Source of the DNA: Kluyvera sichuanensis
Lineage (GTDB): Bacteria > Pseudomonadota > Gammaproteobacteria > Enterobacterales > Enterobacteriaceae
NCBI RefSeq assembly: GCF_014218705.1
Contig: NZ_JABBJF010000006.1
Location: 124,001 to 188,000, forward strand
Length of the DNA: 64,000 nucleotides
Direction of reading: 5' to 3'
The translations under genes were made by a program, and so were the position numbers. The notes beneath the pieces are model-generated. The model searched no databases. It was not told where the DNA came from and saw only the letters and a list, made by a program, of their open reading frames with translations. Positions within the stretch are counted from its first letter, which is position 1; the number at the start of each line of letters is the position of its first letter. Of this stretch, positions 35,895-45,989 are shown piece after piece.

Positions 35895-37022
35895 TTGAAC
35901 TATCAGATGATCACTACCAACGATGAACTCAGCACCCTGTGCGATGCGGTTCGTCAGACCACCGCCGTGGCGCTGGACACCGAGTTTGTTCGCACCCGCA
36001 CCTATTACCCGCAGCTGGGGCTGATTCAGCTTTTCGACGGCGAGCGTACGGCGCTGATTGATCCTCTGAATATTTCCGACTGGTCGCCGCTGCAGGCGAT
36101 TCTGCAAGATCGCAACATTACCAAGTTCCTGCACGCAGGTAGCGAAGATCTGGAAGTGTTCATGAACACCTTCGGTTCAATGCCGCAGCCGCTTATTGAT
36201 ACCCAGGTGCTGGCGGCGTTCTGCGGTCGCCCGATGTCCTGGGGCTTCGCGCCAATGGTCGCTGAGTATTCCGGCGTTGAGCTGGATAAGAGCGAATCCC
36301 GTACCGATTGGCTGGCTCGCCCATTGACGACACGCCAGTGCGATTATGCGGCAGCGGATGTCTGGTACTTGCTGCCTATCGCCCACAAGCTGATGGCGGA
36401 AACCGAACAGGCCGGGCGACTGGAGTGGGCGCTCAATGAGTGTCAACTGATGCAGCAGCGCCGTCAGGAAGTCACCGACCCGGCGGACGCCTGGCGCGAT
36501 ATCACCAACGCCTGGCAGCTGCGTACGCGCCAGCTGGCATGCCTGCAACTGCTCGCCGACTGGCGGCTGCGTAAAGCGCGCGAGCGTGACCTGGCGGTGA
36601 ACTTTGTGGTGCGTGAAGAGCATCTGTGGAGCGTGGCGCGCTATATGCCGGGCAGCCTCGGTGAGCTGGACAGCCTGGGGCTTTCCGGCAGCGAAATTCG
36701 TTTCCACGGCAAAACGCTGATTAGCCTGGTGGAAAAAGCGCAGGCGCTGCCGGATGACGCGTTGCCGGAACCGCTGTTGAACCTGATGGATATGCCGGGT
36801 TACCGCAAAGCGTTTAAAGAGATTAAGGCGCTGGTGCAGGAAGTGGGGCAGGCGAATGACGTTAGCCCTGAAATGCTGGCATCCCGTCGTCAGATTAACC
36901 AGCTGCTGAACTGGCACTGGCAGCTGAAACCGCGCACCACGGCACCTGAGATGATCTCCGGCTGGCGCGGTGAGCTGCTTTCCGCTGCGCTAGACAAATT
37001 ATTAACAGCGTACCCGCGTTAA
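35895..37022 (+). CDS. rnd: Ribonuclease D
   Basis: 375-residue 3'-5' exoribonuclease acting on tRNA and small RNA 3' ends. The DEDDy active site is visible: ALDTEFVRTRTYYP (Exo I), AGSEDLEVF (Exo II) and YAAADVWYLLP (Exo III, with the Tyr). An HRDC domain spans about residues 210-290, with a second HRDC-like domain after it. It starts with the rare TTG (UUG) codon at 35895, as in E. coli. Confidence 0.96.
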   Translation: MNYQMITTNDELSTLCDAVRQTTAVALDTEFVRTRTYYPQLGLIQLFDGERTALIDPLNISDWSPLQAILQDRNITKFLHAGSEDLEVFMNTFGSMPQPLIDTQVLAAFCGRPMSWGFAPMVAEYSGVELDKSESRTDWLARPLTTRQCDYAAADVWYLLPIAHKLMAETEQAGRLEWALNECQLMQQRRQEVTDPADAWRDITNAWQLRTRQLACLQLLADWRLRKARERDLAVNFVVREEHLWSVARYMPGSLGELDSLGLSGSEIRFHGKTLISLVEKAQALPDDALPEPLLNLMDMPGYRKAFKEIKALVQEVGQANDVSPEMLASRRQINQLLNWHWQLKPRTTAPEMISGWRGELLSAALDKLLTAYPR

Positions 37023-37034
37023 GTCTTGCGCTAA

Positions 37035-37062
37035 TCCCGGGCGAGCGAATGCGACCCCGGGA
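37035..37062. repeat. REP-like palindrome after rnd
   Basis: TCCCGGG (37035-37041) / CCCGGGA (37056-37062) around GCGAGCGAATGCGAC. Confidence 0.55.
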
Positions 37063-37082
37063 AAGCTCTAAACGCCAGACAC

Positions 37083-37113
37083 AAAAAAAGCGCTATCACT
37101 AGCGCCTTTTTTT
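37083..37113. terminator. Bidirectional terminator rnd/minE
   Basis: Seven A, GCGCTA, TCAC loop, TAGCGC, then seven T: an intrinsic terminator usable from both strands between convergent rnd and minCDE. Confidence 0.92.
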
Positions 37114-37126
37114 ACACCACCGACAG

Positions 37127-37396
37127 TCAGGATTTTGACTCTTCTGCTTCCGGCAGCGTGACGTTGAGTTCCAGAATCGAAATATCCCCGTCTTTTTGCT
37201 CTAACTGCACCGTGACCATTTCTGGGTCAATCTGCACATACCTGCAAATCACTTCCAGAATATCCTTCCTTAACTGCGGCAGATAGTGCGGTTCTGCGTC
37301 ACTGCGGCGGCGTTCCGCGACAATGATCTGCAGGCGTTCTTTAGCAATGTTGGCGGTATTCTTTTTCCGTGAGAGAAAAAAGTCGAGTAATGCCAT
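37127..37396 (-). CDS. minE: Cell division topological specificity factor MinE
   Basis: 89 residues. The N-terminal membrane-targeting and MinD-stimulating segment [25 protein letters not shown] (2-26) precedes the dimerisation/topological domain with [25 protein letters not shown]. It stimulates MinD ATPase and drives Min oscillation. Third gene of minCDE, starting three bases after the minD stop. Confidence 0.97.
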   Translation of the reverse strand: MALLDFFLSRKKNTANIAKERLQIIVAERRRSDAEPHYLPQLRKDILEVICRYVQIDPEMVTVQLEQKDGDISILELNVTLPEAEESKS

Positions 37397-37399
37397 GAT

Positions 37400-38212
37400 T
37401 TATCCTCCGAACAGGCGTTTGAGGAAACCTTTCTTCTCTTCTTCAATGAAGCGGAAAGGACGTTCTTCTCCCAACAGACGATCGACGGTGTCGGCGTAGG
37501 CTTTGCCTGCGTCAGACACGGTATCCAGAATCACCGGCTCGCCCTGGTTAGAGGCGCGCAGCACTGACTGATCTTCTGGAATTACACCGACCAGTTTGAT
37601 GCGCAGGATCTCCAGCACATCTTCCATGCTCAGCATATCGCCTTTGCTCACGCGGCCTGGGTTATAGCGCGTCAGCAGCAGGTGTTCTTTAATCGGTTCT
37701 TCACCATTTTCGGCGCGGCGAGATTTCGACGCCAGAATGCCCAGAATACGGTCGGAGTCACGAACGGACGACACTTCCGGGTTAGTGGTGATGATCGCTT
37801 CATCAGCGAAATAGAGCGCCATCAGCGCACCGGTTTCAATACCTGCAGGGGAGTCGCAGACCACGAAGTCGAATTCCATCTTCTTCAGTTCGTCGAGCAC
37901 TTTCTCGACGCCTTCGCGGGTCAGCGCATCTTTATCACGGGTCTGAGACGCAGGCAGGATAAAGAGATTCTCGGTACGCTTATCTTTGATTAACGCCTGG
38001 TTCAGCGTGGCGTCGCCCTGAATAACGTTAACAAAATCATAGACTACACGACGTTCGCAGCCCATGATCAGGTCAAGGTTACGCAGACCGATATCAAAAT
38101 CGATAACGACCGTTTTCTTTCCCTTCTGCGCCAAACCAGTTGCGATGGCCGCGCTGGAGGTGGTCTTGCCCACGCCCCCTTTACCTGAAGTCACAACAAT
38201 AATGCGTGCCAT
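37400..38212 (-). CDS. minD: Septum site-determining ATPase MinD
   Basis: 270-residue ParA/MinD ATPase. The deviant Walker A GKGGVGKTTS (10-19) has the signature lysine at 11. The C-terminal amphipathic helix EEKKGFLKRLFGG anchors the ATP dimer to the membrane. It recruits MinC and is released by MinE. Operon position and length as in E. coli. Confidence 0.98.
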   Translation of the reverse strand: MARIIVVTSGKGGVGKTTSSAAIATGLAQKGKKTVVIDFDIGLRNLDLIMGCERRVVYDFVNVIQGDATLNQALIKDKRTENLFILPASQTRDKDALTREGVEKVLDELKKMEFDFVVCDSPAGIETGALMALYFADEAIITTNPEVSSVRDSDRILGILASKSRRAENGEEPIKEHLLLTRYNPGRVSKGDMLSMEDVLEILRIKLVGVIPEDQSVLRASNQGEPVILDTVSDAGKAYADTVDRLLGEERPFRFIEEEKKGFLKRLFGG

Positions 38213-38235
38213 AGAAATTCCTTGTTAAAAAGGGA

Positions 38236-38943
38236 TTAATTTAACGGTTGAATAGTCAAAGCGCTGTTGTCCAAACGCAGACGCGCCGCTTTGCCATAAA
38301 ATTCGGCTGGGATCTGATCGCTCAGCCAATATTCCCCGGCAATGGAGACCAGCTCCGCCGCCAGGTGGGTACAAAATACTTGTGCTTCCCGGTCTCCGCC
38401 GGCACCGGCGAGAACGCGTCCACGCATCATGCCGTAAACGTGAATATTCCCATCGGCAATCAGCTCCGCGCCCGCGCTAACGTGGCTTGTCACAATCAGA
38501 TCACAGTTTGGTGCATAAATGCGCTGACCGGAACGTACTGGCGTATCAATCATTCGCGTTTTTGTGATCGGACTAACAATTGGTTCGGGTTCTACGGGTT
38601 TTGGCTGTTCTACGGGGGCCGGGCGGGTAACTTTTTCTTTACCTTCAGTCAGTAAAGGAAGGCCGGATTGGTCGATGGCCGCCTTAAACTGCGGGTTTTT
38701 ACAACCGCTGACGCCGACAATGCGTAAACCCACTGACATAATGGCCTGCTGAATCGCACGCCACTGGGTGAATTCTTCAAGGTTACCGACGTTGACGACC
38801 ACCGGGGCATGACGGAAAAAGGCCGGAGCCTGGGCGACTTTGTCTTCCAACGCCTGACGAATAACCTCGGGCTTTGCATCATGCAAATGAACCACAGATA
38901 GGGTGAAGCTGCTGCCTTTTAGTTCGATTGGCGTGTTTGACAT
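38236..38943 (-). CDS. minC: Septum site-determining protein MinC
   Basis: 235 residues. The N-terminal domain (1-105) inhibits FtsZ; a Pro/Glu/Val-rich linker ([15 protein letters not shown]) precedes the C-terminal beta-helix (about 125-235) that binds MinD ([33 protein letters not shown]). The ATG at 38943 gives the family N-terminus [10 protein letters not shown]; the frame is open 32 codons further upstream, but without family similarity. Divergent from ycgL. Confidence 0.96.
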   Translation of the reverse strand: MSNTPIELKGSSFTLSVVHLHDAKPEVIRQALEDKVAQAPAFFRHAPVVVNVGNLEEFTQWRAIQQAIMSVGLRIVGVSGCKNPQFKAAIDQSGLPLLTEGKEKVTRPAPVEQPKPVEPEPIVSPITKTRMIDTPVRSGQRIYAPNCDLIVTSHVSAGAELIADGNIHVYGMMRGRVLAGAGGDREAQVFCTHLAAELVSIAGEYWLSDQIPAEFYGKAARLRLDNSALTIQPLN

Positions 38944-39070
38944 CCTGGCCTTACTCAATTTGCTATTTATCGCCGCGCTAAGCGCAGTGATATTCCGAAG
39001 ACTATCAGTCATGTTATAGTCACATATATATTCAAGCAAGTAACCACTGTCCTAATTCCGAGTATAAAGT

Positions 39071-39352
39071 ATGTTTTGTGTGATTTATCGTAGTTCTAAA
39101 CGTGATCAAACCTATTTGTATGTCGAAAAAAAAGACGATTTCTCCCGTGTGCCTCAGGAACTGATGCAGGGCTTCGGTCAGCCGCAGTTAGCCATGCTGC
39201 TGCCGCTTGATGGACGTAAGAAAACCGTCAATGCCGATCTGGAAAAAGTAAAACAGGCGCTAAAAGAGCAGGGTTATTATTTACAGATCCCGCCACCGCC
39301 TGAAAATTTGTTAAAACAGCATTTGGCTGAGTCGCAAAATAAGAGCGAGTAA
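39071..39352 (+). CDS. ycgL: YcgL domain protein
   Basis: 93-residue protein of the YcgL (DUF709) family, matching E. coli YcgL from [28 protein letters not shown] onward; some E. coli annotations have a longer N-terminus. Small alpha/beta fold of unknown function. First of the ycgL-ycgM-ycgN group, divergent from minC. Confidence 0.9.
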   Translation: MFCVIYRSSKRDQTYLYVEKKDDFSRVPQELMQGFGQPQLAMLLPLDGRKKTVNADLEKVKQALKEQGYYLQIPPPPENLLKQHLAESQNKSE

Positions 39353-39408
39353 CCGCTTCGCTTCCGGCCAAAATGCGTCCATGGTTGAACAACGAGTAAG
39401 GGAAAAGC

Positions 39409-40068
39409 ATGTATCAGCATCATAACTGGCAGGGTGCTCTGCTGGATTACCCGGTAAGCAAAGTTGTCTGTGTTGGCAGTAATTATGCAAAACATATCCA
39501 GGAAATGGGCAGCGCAACGCCGGAAGAACCCGTCCTCTTTATCAAGCCGGAAACGGCGCTGTGCGACCTGCGCCAGCCGCTGATCCTGCCGCAGGGCCTT
39601 GGCTCTGTGCATCATGAAGTCGAACTGGCGGTACTGATTGGCAGCACACTGCGTCAGGCAACCGAAGACCACGTGCTGCAGGCCATTGCTGGCTACGGCG
39701 TGGCGCTGGACCTCACTCTGCGCGACATTCAGGGGAAGATGAAGAAGGCCGGTCAGCCGTGGGAAAAAGCCAAAGGCTTTGATAACTCCTGCCCGATCTC
39801 CGGCTTCATTCCTGCTTCCGCCTTTGAGGGCGACCCGCAGAATATTTCGCTGGGGCTGATCATCAACGGCGAAGTGCGCCAGCAGGGCAGTACGTCTGAC
39901 ATGATCCACAAGATTGTGCCGCTGATTGCCTATATGAGCCGCTTCTTTACCCTGAAACCGGGTGACGTTGTGCTGACCGGCACGCCGGAAGGCGTTGGCC
40001 CGCTGCACGCAGGTGATGAGCTTGAGGTGCAGTTTAACGGCCTGTCTCTGACCACCCGCGTACTGTAA
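39409..40068 (+). CDS. ycgM: Fumarylacetoacetate hydrolase family protein YcgM
   Basis: 219 residues of the FAH fold. Metal-binding glutamates lie in VHHEVELAVLIG, and the family segments VALDLTLRDIQGKMKKAGQPWEKAKGFDNSCPISGF and GDVVLTGTPEGVGPL are intact. Relatives act as acylpyruvases or oxaloacetate decarboxylase/tautomerases; the YcgM substrate is not certain. Followed by a 9-bp hairpin (TTGCCGCCC / GGGCGGCAA, 40076-40098) and ycgN. Confidence 0.92.
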   Translation: MYQHHNWQGALLDYPVSKVVCVGSNYAKHIQEMGSATPEEPVLFIKPETALCDLRQPLILPQGLGSVHHEVELAVLIGSTLRQATEDHVLQAIAGYGVALDLTLRDIQGKMKKAGQPWEKAKGFDNSCPISGFIPASAFEGDPQNISLGLIINGEVRQQGSTSDMIHKIVPLIAYMSRFFTLKPGDVVLTGTPEGVGPLHAGDELEVQFNGLSLTTRVL

Positions 40069-40161
40069 GCCCTCCTTGCCGCCCCATTCGGGCGGCAAAA
40101 CTTGCATCCCTGTGCCAGACTGGTTATAAGAAGCACCCTGATTTTTGATGTGGACATCCTG

Positions 40162-40608
40162 ATGAGCGAATTACCTTTCTGGCAGAGCAAAACCCTTGAT
40201 GAAATGACCGATGCACAATGGGAGTCGCTGTGCGATGGTTGTGGGCAGTGCTGCCTGCACAAGCTGATGGATGACGACACCGACGAAATCTACTTCACCA
40301 ACGTGGCCTGTCGTCAGCTCAACATCAAAACCTGCCAGTGCCGTAACTACGAACGCCGCTTCGAGTACGAACCGGACTGCATCAAGCTGACCCGCGACAA
40401 TCTGCCAACCTTCGAATGGTTGCCGCATACCTGCGCCTATCGCCTACTAGCGGAAGGGCAACCGCTGCCGCAGTGGCACCCGCTTATCACCGGTTCTAAA
40501 GCGGCGATGCACGGTGAGCGCATTTCCGTACGCCATATTGCGGTAAAAGAATCAGAAGTACATGACTGGCAGGACCATATCTTAAATAAACCTGATTGGG
40601 CTAAATAA
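40162..40608 (+). CDS. ycgN: UPF0260 cysteine cluster protein YcgN
   Basis: 148 residues. A CxxCxxCC-type cluster (CDGCGQCC, about residues 22-29) and further cysteines ([29 protein letters not shown]) suggest metal or Fe-S binding, as in the YkgJ/FliB zinc/iron chelation family. Function unknown. The ATG at 40162 gives the E. coli-type start MSELPFWQ; the frame is open 20 codons earlier. Confidence 0.9.
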   Translation: MSELPFWQSKTLDEMTDAQWESLCDGCGQCCLHKLMDDDTDEIYFTNVACRQLNIKTCQCRNYERRFEYEPDCIKLTRDNLPTFEWLPHTCAYRLLAEGQPLPQWHPLITGSKAAMHGERISVRHIAVKESEVHDWQDHILNKPDWAK

Positions 40609-40718
40609 ACCGCAATTTGCGGAACCATTCGCTATTTTTATATTTCCTGCCTTAAATCCCTACGAAATTCTTATACCGGGCCGATAGAGACTAAAAGCGA
40701 TTCGGTATAAGGACGCGT

Positions 40719-40823
40719 ATGCGTAATCCAATAAAGCTGTTAATGCTGGCGTTGATTATTAATCTGAGCGGCTGGAGCCTGCTGTTTGCGGTGGGGTATG
40801 GGATATGGTCGTGGGTAGGATAG
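40719..40823 (+). CDS. Unrecognised 34-residue membrane peptide
   Basis: Reading frame ATG 40719 to TAG 40823, preceded by AAGGA six bases upstream. The product starts MRNPIKLLML, is almost wholly hydrophobic in residues 5-25, and ends in GYGIWSWVG: one transmembrane helix with a positive N-terminus, typical of the small enterobacterial membrane peptides. I do not recognise it. It lies between ycgN and convergent dsbB. Confidence 0.6.
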   Translation: MRNPIKLLMLALIINLSGWSLLFAVGYGIWSWVG

Positions 40824-40863
40824 CTCGCCAGCAGCCTGCGCAAGGCCGCTGGCAAGGTCGCTA

Positions 40864-41394
40864 TTAGCGGCCGAACAGGTCGCGTCTTTTCGGTTTGAAC
40901 GGTTGGGCAATCAGCACCAGCAGCGCCACAATCAGATAGGCGGCAAAAATGCCGACCAGCCACTGCGGCATCTCTAGCGATAAGAATTCCCACTGACGAA
41001 CAGAGCAATCACCTGATGCGACAAACACCTGCGGCAGCCACTTATCAAGCGGCAGCCAGCTTGGGAAGCGCGCCATAAAATCACAGGTCATAAACGGCGA
41101 CGGGTGCAGCTGAATCATGGTGTGTTCCCAGGCTAACTGCAGGCCGCGGAAGGCGCTGTACAGCCAGATAAGCAGGGCCACATAGCGCAGCGGACTCTTC
41201 GGCGCGATAGCGCCGACTAAGCCTGCACCCATAATCCCGAATAGCGCACAGCGCTCGTAAATACAGAGAACGCACGGCTTTAATAGCATCACGTGCTGGA
41301 ACCATAATGCCACTAACTCAAGCGCAAAAGCGGTTAACGCCATTAATAACCAGGCACTGCGGCCACGTGAGCTCTGGTTTAAATATCGCAACAT
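40864..41394 (-). CDS. dsbB: Disulfide bond formation protein B
   Basis: 176-residue four-helix quinone reductase that reoxidises DsbA. Cys41-Val-Leu-Cys44 faces the periplasm ([11 protein letters not shown]); the second pair is in [13 protein letters not shown] and SGDCSVRQW. The ATG at 41394 follows AGGGAA and matches E. coli; the frame is open 25 codons further upstream. Located beside nhaB, as in relatives. Confidence 0.96.
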   Translation of the reverse strand: MLRYLNQSSRGRSAWLLMALTAFALELVALWFQHVMLLKPCVLCIYERCALFGIMGAGLVGAIAPKSPLRYVALLIWLYSAFRGLQLAWEHTMIQLHPSPFMTCDFMARFPSWLPLDKWLPQVFVASGDCSVRQWEFLSLEMPQWLVGIFAAYLIVALLVLIAQPFKPKRRDLFGR

Positions 41395-41540
41395 AAACAT
41401 TTCCCTGGAACGTGCTTTGAAAGCGCAGTGTAAACGAAAACGATAGCCGTGCCATCGGGTGATACGCAATTATTCGTAAATAGCGATTCAACGCTCGAAC
41501 AAAAGTTGTCGGCATTGAATCGCTGAGTCGTTATTCATCG

Positions 41541-43085
41541 CTATTGAGGTAAAACTAATAGCCCATTATTCATCATCCAGTCTATCGCTGGCTGCAGCGT
41601 AAACTCGACGCACAGCAGGCCGATAAGCGTCAGAACTAGCGTATAGGGCAGCGCCATCCATACCATTCTCCCGTAGGAGAGGCGAATCAGCGGCGCCAGC
41701 GCCGAGGTGAGCAGGAACAGGAAGGCCGCCTGGCCGTTTGGCGTCGCCACCGACGGCAGGTTGGTACCGGTGTTGATGGCTACCGCCAGCAGTTCAAACT
41801 GCGGCAGGCTGATAGCCCCGTTATCCAGCGCGGCTTTCGCTTCGTTGATATAAACGGTGCCGACAAACACGTTATCGGAGATGGACGACAGCACGCCGTT
41901 AAAGATGTAGAACAGCGAACGTTGAGCGTGCGGTGACGCTTGCAGAACGAAGTCGATAATGGGCGCAAAGAGATGCTGATCGATAATCACCGCCACCACG
42001 GCAAAGAAGACCGTAAGCAGAGCGGTAAATGGCAGCGCTTCGGTAAACGCTTTGCCAATGGCATGTTCGTCGGTGATGCCGGTAAATGCGGTAGCGAAGA
42101 TAATCACCGACAGGCCGATCAGCCCCACCTCTGCCAGGTGCAGCGCCAGCGCCAGCACCAGCCAGACGCCGATGATGCCCTGGACAATCAGTCGCATTTT
42201 CTCCTGTGGCGTACGCTGCTGGCGACTGCGCTCGTCGAAATCGTGCAGAATTTTACGCACCGGGTCGGGCAGTTCAGCGCCGTAGCCGAAGACTTTGTAC
42301 TTCTCGAGTAGCCAACAGGTCAGCAGGCCGCAGATAAACACCGGTACGGTGACCGGCGACATGCGCAGGAAGAACTCGCCGAAATGCCAGCCGGCGACTT
42401 TAGCAATAATCAGGTTCTGCGGTTCGCCGACCATCGTCATCACGCCGCCGAGCGCGGTTCCGACGCCGGCGTGCATCATCAGGCTGCGCAGGAAGGCGCG
42501 GAACTGCTCCAGCACCACGCGGTTGTGTTTGTCGATATGGCTATCGTCGAGCAGATCGTCATCGTCAGGGCGCGACGACACCACCCGATGATAGATGCTG
42601 TAAAAGCCTACCGCGACGCTGATAATTACGGCCACTACCGTCAGCGCATCAAGGAACGCCGATAGGAAGGCGGCGGCCACGCAGAATGCTATTGATAAAA
42701 GCCGTTTGCTGCGGATGGTGAGCAGAAGCCGAGTGAAGATAAACAGCAATAGCTGCTTCATAAAGTAGATGCCCGCGACCATAAAGATCAGCAGCAGCAG
42801 CACTTCGAGGTTGGCAGCTATCTCATCGCGCACGTGCGCGGGTGAGGTCATGCCGATCAGTACTGACTCAATCGCCAGCAGCCCGCCGGGAATCAGCGGA
42901 TAGCACTTCAGCGCCATCGCCAGGGTGAAGATAAACTCCACGACCAATAGCCATCCGGCGACAAAGGGATGAATTAAAAACACCAGCGGATTGATGATTA
43001 AGAAAATAATCAGCAGCAGCTTGTACCAGTCTGGTGACTGGCCAAGAAAGTTACGCCACAGCGCACGACCGTAAGAGATTTCCAT
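41541..43085 (-). CDS. nhaB: Na+/H+ antiporter NhaB
   Basis: 514-residue antiporter with about 12 transmembrane helices, full length compared with E. coli (513). Conserved stretches include [44 protein letters not shown] and [21 protein letters not shown]. It exchanges Na+ for H+ independently of pH. Divergent from fadR, as in E. coli. CAGGAGGAAG lies upstream of the ATG. Confidence 0.96.
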   Translation of the reverse strand: MEISYGRALWRNFLGQSPDWYKLLLIIFLIINPLVFLIHPFVAGWLLVVEFIFTLAMALKCYPLIPGGLLAIESVLIGMTSPAHVRDEIAANLEVLLLLIFMVAGIYFMKQLLLFIFTRLLLTIRSKRLLSIAFCVAAAFLSAFLDALTVVAVIISVAVGFYSIYHRVVSSRPDDDDLLDDSHIDKHNRVVLEQFRAFLRSLMMHAGVGTALGGVMTMVGEPQNLIIAKVAGWHFGEFFLRMSPVTVPVFICGLLTCWLLEKYKVFGYGAELPDPVRKILHDFDERSRQQRTPQEKMRLIVQGIIGVWLVLALALHLAEVGLIGLSVIIFATAFTGITDEHAIGKAFTEALPFTALLTVFFAVVAVIIDQHLFAPIIDFVLQASPHAQRSLFYIFNGVLSSISDNVFVGTVYINEAKAALDNGAISLPQFELLAVAINTGTNLPSVATPNGQAAFLFLLTSALAPLIRLSYGRMVWMALPYTLVLTLIGLLCVEFTLQPAIDWMMNNGLLVLPQ

Positions 43086-43141
43086 GACAACCGTCTTCCT
43101 CCTGAAAAGATGTCATTTTTTACCATTAAATCAACGACACT

Positions 43142-43172
43142 GCCAGACATAGGCTGTCTGGCGGGGTTTTAT
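43142..43172. other. Hairpin in the nhaB-fadR intergenic region
   Basis: GCCAGACA (43142-43149) / TGTCTGGC (43155-43162), loop TAGGC, followed by GGGGTTTT: it looks like an intrinsic terminator on the + strand, although no + strand gene precedes it. Confidence 0.5.
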
Positions 43173-43296
43173 GGGCAAAAAGAAATGTGAAAAATGAAAC
43201 GCCGATCCCTTTTTAATTCGTTGGCCATGCTATCTGCTCTATGTTGCCTCTGGTATGATGAGTCTAATTGCAACGCTGTGTAATGGAATTATTACT

Positions 43297-44016
43297 ATGG
43301 TCATTAAGGCGCAAAGCCCGGCGGGTTTCGCTGAAGAGTATATTGTTGAAAGTATCTGGAATAATCGCTTCCCTCCTGGGTCTATTCTTCCCGCTGAACG
43401 TGAACTCTCGGAATTAATTGGTGTGACCCGCACGACCTTACGTGAAGTGTTGCAGCGTCTGGCGCGCGATGGATGGTTAACTATCCAGCACGGTAAGCCG
43501 ACGAAAGTGAATAACTTCTGGGAAACGTCCGGCCTCAATATTCTGGAAACGCTGGCGCGTCTCGATCACGATAGCGTACCGCAGCTGATTGATAATCTGC
43601 TGTCCGTGCGTACCAATATCGCGACCATCTACATCCGTACCGCTTTCCGTCAGCACCCTGAAAAATCGCTGGAAGTGCTCGCCAAAACGCGCGAAGTGGA
43701 AGATTATGCCGATGCCTTTGCCGAACTGGACTACGGCGTGTTCCGTGGCCTGGCATTTGCTTCCGGTAACCCTATCTATGGGCTGATCCTCAACGGCATG
43801 AAAGGTCTGTATACCCGTCTGGGGCGTCATTATTTCTCCAGCCCGGAAGCACGCAGCCTGGCGCTTGGCTTCTATCATGAGCTGGCGAAGCTGTGTGAAG
43901 AGGGCGCGCACGATAAGGTGTACGAGACGGTGCGTCGCTACGGTCATGATAGTGGTGAGATCTGGCATCGGATGCAGAAGACATTGCCGGGTGATTTGGC
44001 GATCCATAGCCGCTAG
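43297..44016 (+). CDS. fadR: Fatty acid metabolism regulator FadR
   Basis: 239 residues. The N-terminal GntR winged helix (1-75; [38 protein letters not shown]) and the C-terminal FCD-like acyl-CoA-binding domain are complete. FadR represses fad genes (including fadD at 34140) and activates fabA/fabB; long-chain acyl-CoA releases it. The ATG at 43297 gives the E. coli start MVIKAQSP; an in-frame ATG 14 codons earlier is less likely. Confidence 0.97.
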   Translation: MVIKAQSPAGFAEEYIVESIWNNRFPPGSILPAERELSELIGVTRTTLREVLQRLARDGWLTIQHGKPTKVNNFWETSGLNILETLARLDHDSVPQLIDNLLSVRTNIATIYIRTAFRQHPEKSLEVLAKTREVEDYADAFAELDYGVFRGLAFASGNPIYGLILNGMKGLYTRLGRHYFSSPEARSLALGFYHELAKLCEEGAHDKVYETVRRYGHDSGEIWHRMQKTLPGDLAIHSR

Positions 44017-44040
44017 TCAGTGCGCTAGTTTCATTCCCTG

Positions 44041-44127
44041 TAGGCCGGATGGCGCTTCGCTTATCCGGCCTATATCTGAAAGGAAAAGCAATCCCGGAGT
44101 CGGCGCTCCGCACCTCGTCCGGGCTAC
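44041..44127. repeat. Pair of REP elements
   Basis: GTAGGCCGGATGGCGC..TATCCGGCCTA and CCCGGAGTCGGCGCTCC..CGTCCGGGCTAC between convergent fadR and ycgB. Confidence 0.85.
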
Positions 44128-44136
44128 AATACTAGG

Positions 44137-45669
44137 TTACAGCGCATTTGGCCGCGGTGGGCAGCGCTCCAGCAACTCCACGCTGCCGTCCGCATTCTGC
44201 TGCTCCAGATGCACATCAAACCCCCACAAACGATGCACATGCTTGAGCACCTCACGACGCCCTTTATCCAGCGGTGCACGATTATGTGGCACATAGCGCA
44301 GCGTCAGCGAACGGTCGCCGCGCAGATCCACGTTCCACACCTGAATATTCGGCTCCAGATTGCTGAGGTTGTACTGGGACGAAAGCTGCGAACGAATCTC
44401 CCGATACCCCTCCTCATTATGGATCGCTGAAATCTCCAGATAGTTATTACGATCGTCATCCAGCACCGTAAACAGGCGGAAATCACGCATGATCTTCGGT
44501 GACAGGAACTGGCTGATAAAGCTCTCGTCTTTAAAATCACGCATTGCGAAGTGCAGGGTCGTGAGCCAGTCAGAGCCCGCGATGTCCGGGAACCAATACT
44601 TATCTTCGTCCGTTGGGTTCTGACAGATACGCTTAATATCCTGGAACATGGCGAAACCCAAGGCATACGGGTTAATGCCGCTATACCACGGGCTGTTGTA
44701 TGGCGGTTGATACACCACGTTGGTGTGGCTGTGCAGGAACTCAAGCATAAAGCGCTCGGTCACTTTCCCCTCATCATACAGATGGTTGAGGATGGTGTAG
44801 TGCCAGAAGGTTGCCCAGCCTTCGTTCATCACCTGGGTCTGTTTTTGCGGATAAAAATACTGGCTGACCTTGCGCACAATGCGCAGGATTTCACGCTGCC
44901 ACGACTCCAGCAGCGGCGCGTTCTTCTCCATAAAATAGAGCAGATTTTCCTGCGGCTCAGACGGATAGCGGTGCGCCGACTCGACGGCTTTCTCTTCATC
45001 GCGCTTCGGCAGGGTACGCCACAGCATATTCACCTGGCTTTGCAGGTACTCCTCACGGCTCTTCTGCCGCGCTTTCTCTTCCTGCATGGAGATCTTCGAT
45101 GGCCGTTTGTAGCGGTCCACCCCGTAGTTCATCAGCGCGTGACAGGAGTCGAGCAGGCGCTCCACCTCGTCCACGCCATAGCGCTCTTCGCAGTCGGCAA
45201 TGTATTTGCGGGCGAACAGCAGGTAGTCGACGATGGAGCTGGCATCGGTCCAGCTACGGAACAGATAGTTGTTTTTAAAGAAGGAGTTGTGGCCATAGCA
45301 GGCGTGCGCCATCACCAGCGCCTGCATGGTGACGGTGTTCTCTTCCATCAGGTAGGCGATACACGGGTTGGAGTTGATGACAATCTCGTAGGCCAGCCCC
45401 TGCTGCCCGTGCTTATAGCCGCGCTCGGTCTCAATAAATTTTTTGCCAAAGGACCAGTGCGTATAGTTAATCGGCATCCCGACGCTGGAGTATGCGTCCA
45501 TCATCTGCTCGGAGGTGATCACTTCAATCTGGTGCGGGTAGGTGTCTAACCGGTACAGCTTCGCCACCCGGTCGATCTCCGCCAGGTAGGTTTCGAGCAG
45601 CGGAAACGTCCAATCGGGTCCATCGCTCAGACGAGTGGTGTCCTTATTCATCGAGTCAATCGTAGCCAT
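44137..45669 (-). CDS. ycgB: SpoVR family protein YcgB
   Basis: 510 residues, full-length SpoVR family protein as in E. coli. Characteristic stretches are CYGHNSFFKNNYLFR, MNEGWATFWHYTILNHLYDEG and GINPYALGFAMFQDI; the His/Glu-rich core resembles a metal site. In Bacillus SpoVR affects spore cortex, while in enterobacteria YcgB is RpoS-linked and of unknown biochemical function, often tied to yeaH-yeaG. Confidence 0.93.
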   Translation of the reverse strand: MATIDSMNKDTTRLSDGPDWTFPLLETYLAEIDRVAKLYRLDTYPHQIEVITSEQMMDAYSSVGMPINYTHWSFGKKFIETERGYKHGQQGLAYEIVINSNPCIAYLMEENTVTMQALVMAHACYGHNSFFKNNYLFRSWTDASSIVDYLLFARKYIADCEERYGVDEVERLLDSCHALMNYGVDRYKRPSKISMQEEKARQKSREEYLQSQVNMLWRTLPKRDEEKAVESAHRYPSEPQENLLYFMEKNAPLLESWQREILRIVRKVSQYFYPQKQTQVMNEGWATFWHYTILNHLYDEGKVTERFMLEFLHSHTNVVYQPPYNSPWYSGINPYALGFAMFQDIKRICQNPTDEDKYWFPDIAGSDWLTTLHFAMRDFKDESFISQFLSPKIMRDFRLFTVLDDDRNNYLEISAIHNEEGYREIRSQLSSQYNLSNLEPNIQVWNVDLRGDRSLTLRYVPHNRAPLDKGRREVLKHVHRLWGFDVHLEQQNADGSVELLERCPPRPNAL

Positions 45670-45989
45670 TAGCGCGCCCTCATTGTTGGCGACTCTCTCT
45701 GTCTGGAGAGCCTCTCTTCAAGAATAGAACACCGCAGAAATTCTGTAACAAGCGCCATTTCTTTTCTTCATGATTTATTCATTTTGATAGCGATTATTTT
45801 TCATATTTGCAGAGTTTTATGCTGACAAAAAATAGAGGGTAGCAGGAGATATCAAATTCTCCGCTACCCCGCGTGGTGGGCACTCTGTGAGGTAAGTCAC
45901 CATAAAAAAAGCATATGTTGAATAATATTTTCATCTGGGTTATCAATTTGTAATTAGATGATTGTTCTTTTACTCATTCTGGAGTGGCT
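45670..45989. promoter_or_regulatory. ycgB-dadA divergent region with CRP site
   Basis: 320 bp with no gene. TGTGA-GGTAAG-TCACC (45886-45901) is a near-perfect CRP site. The AT-rich stretch to dadA (45905-45965) fits Lrp binding. Catabolite and Lrp control of dadAX are established in E. coli. Confidence 0.75.

Noticed and set aside
44551-45549. 332-codon open frame opposite ycgB
   Set aside because: Antisense shadow of a well-conserved SpoVR gene.
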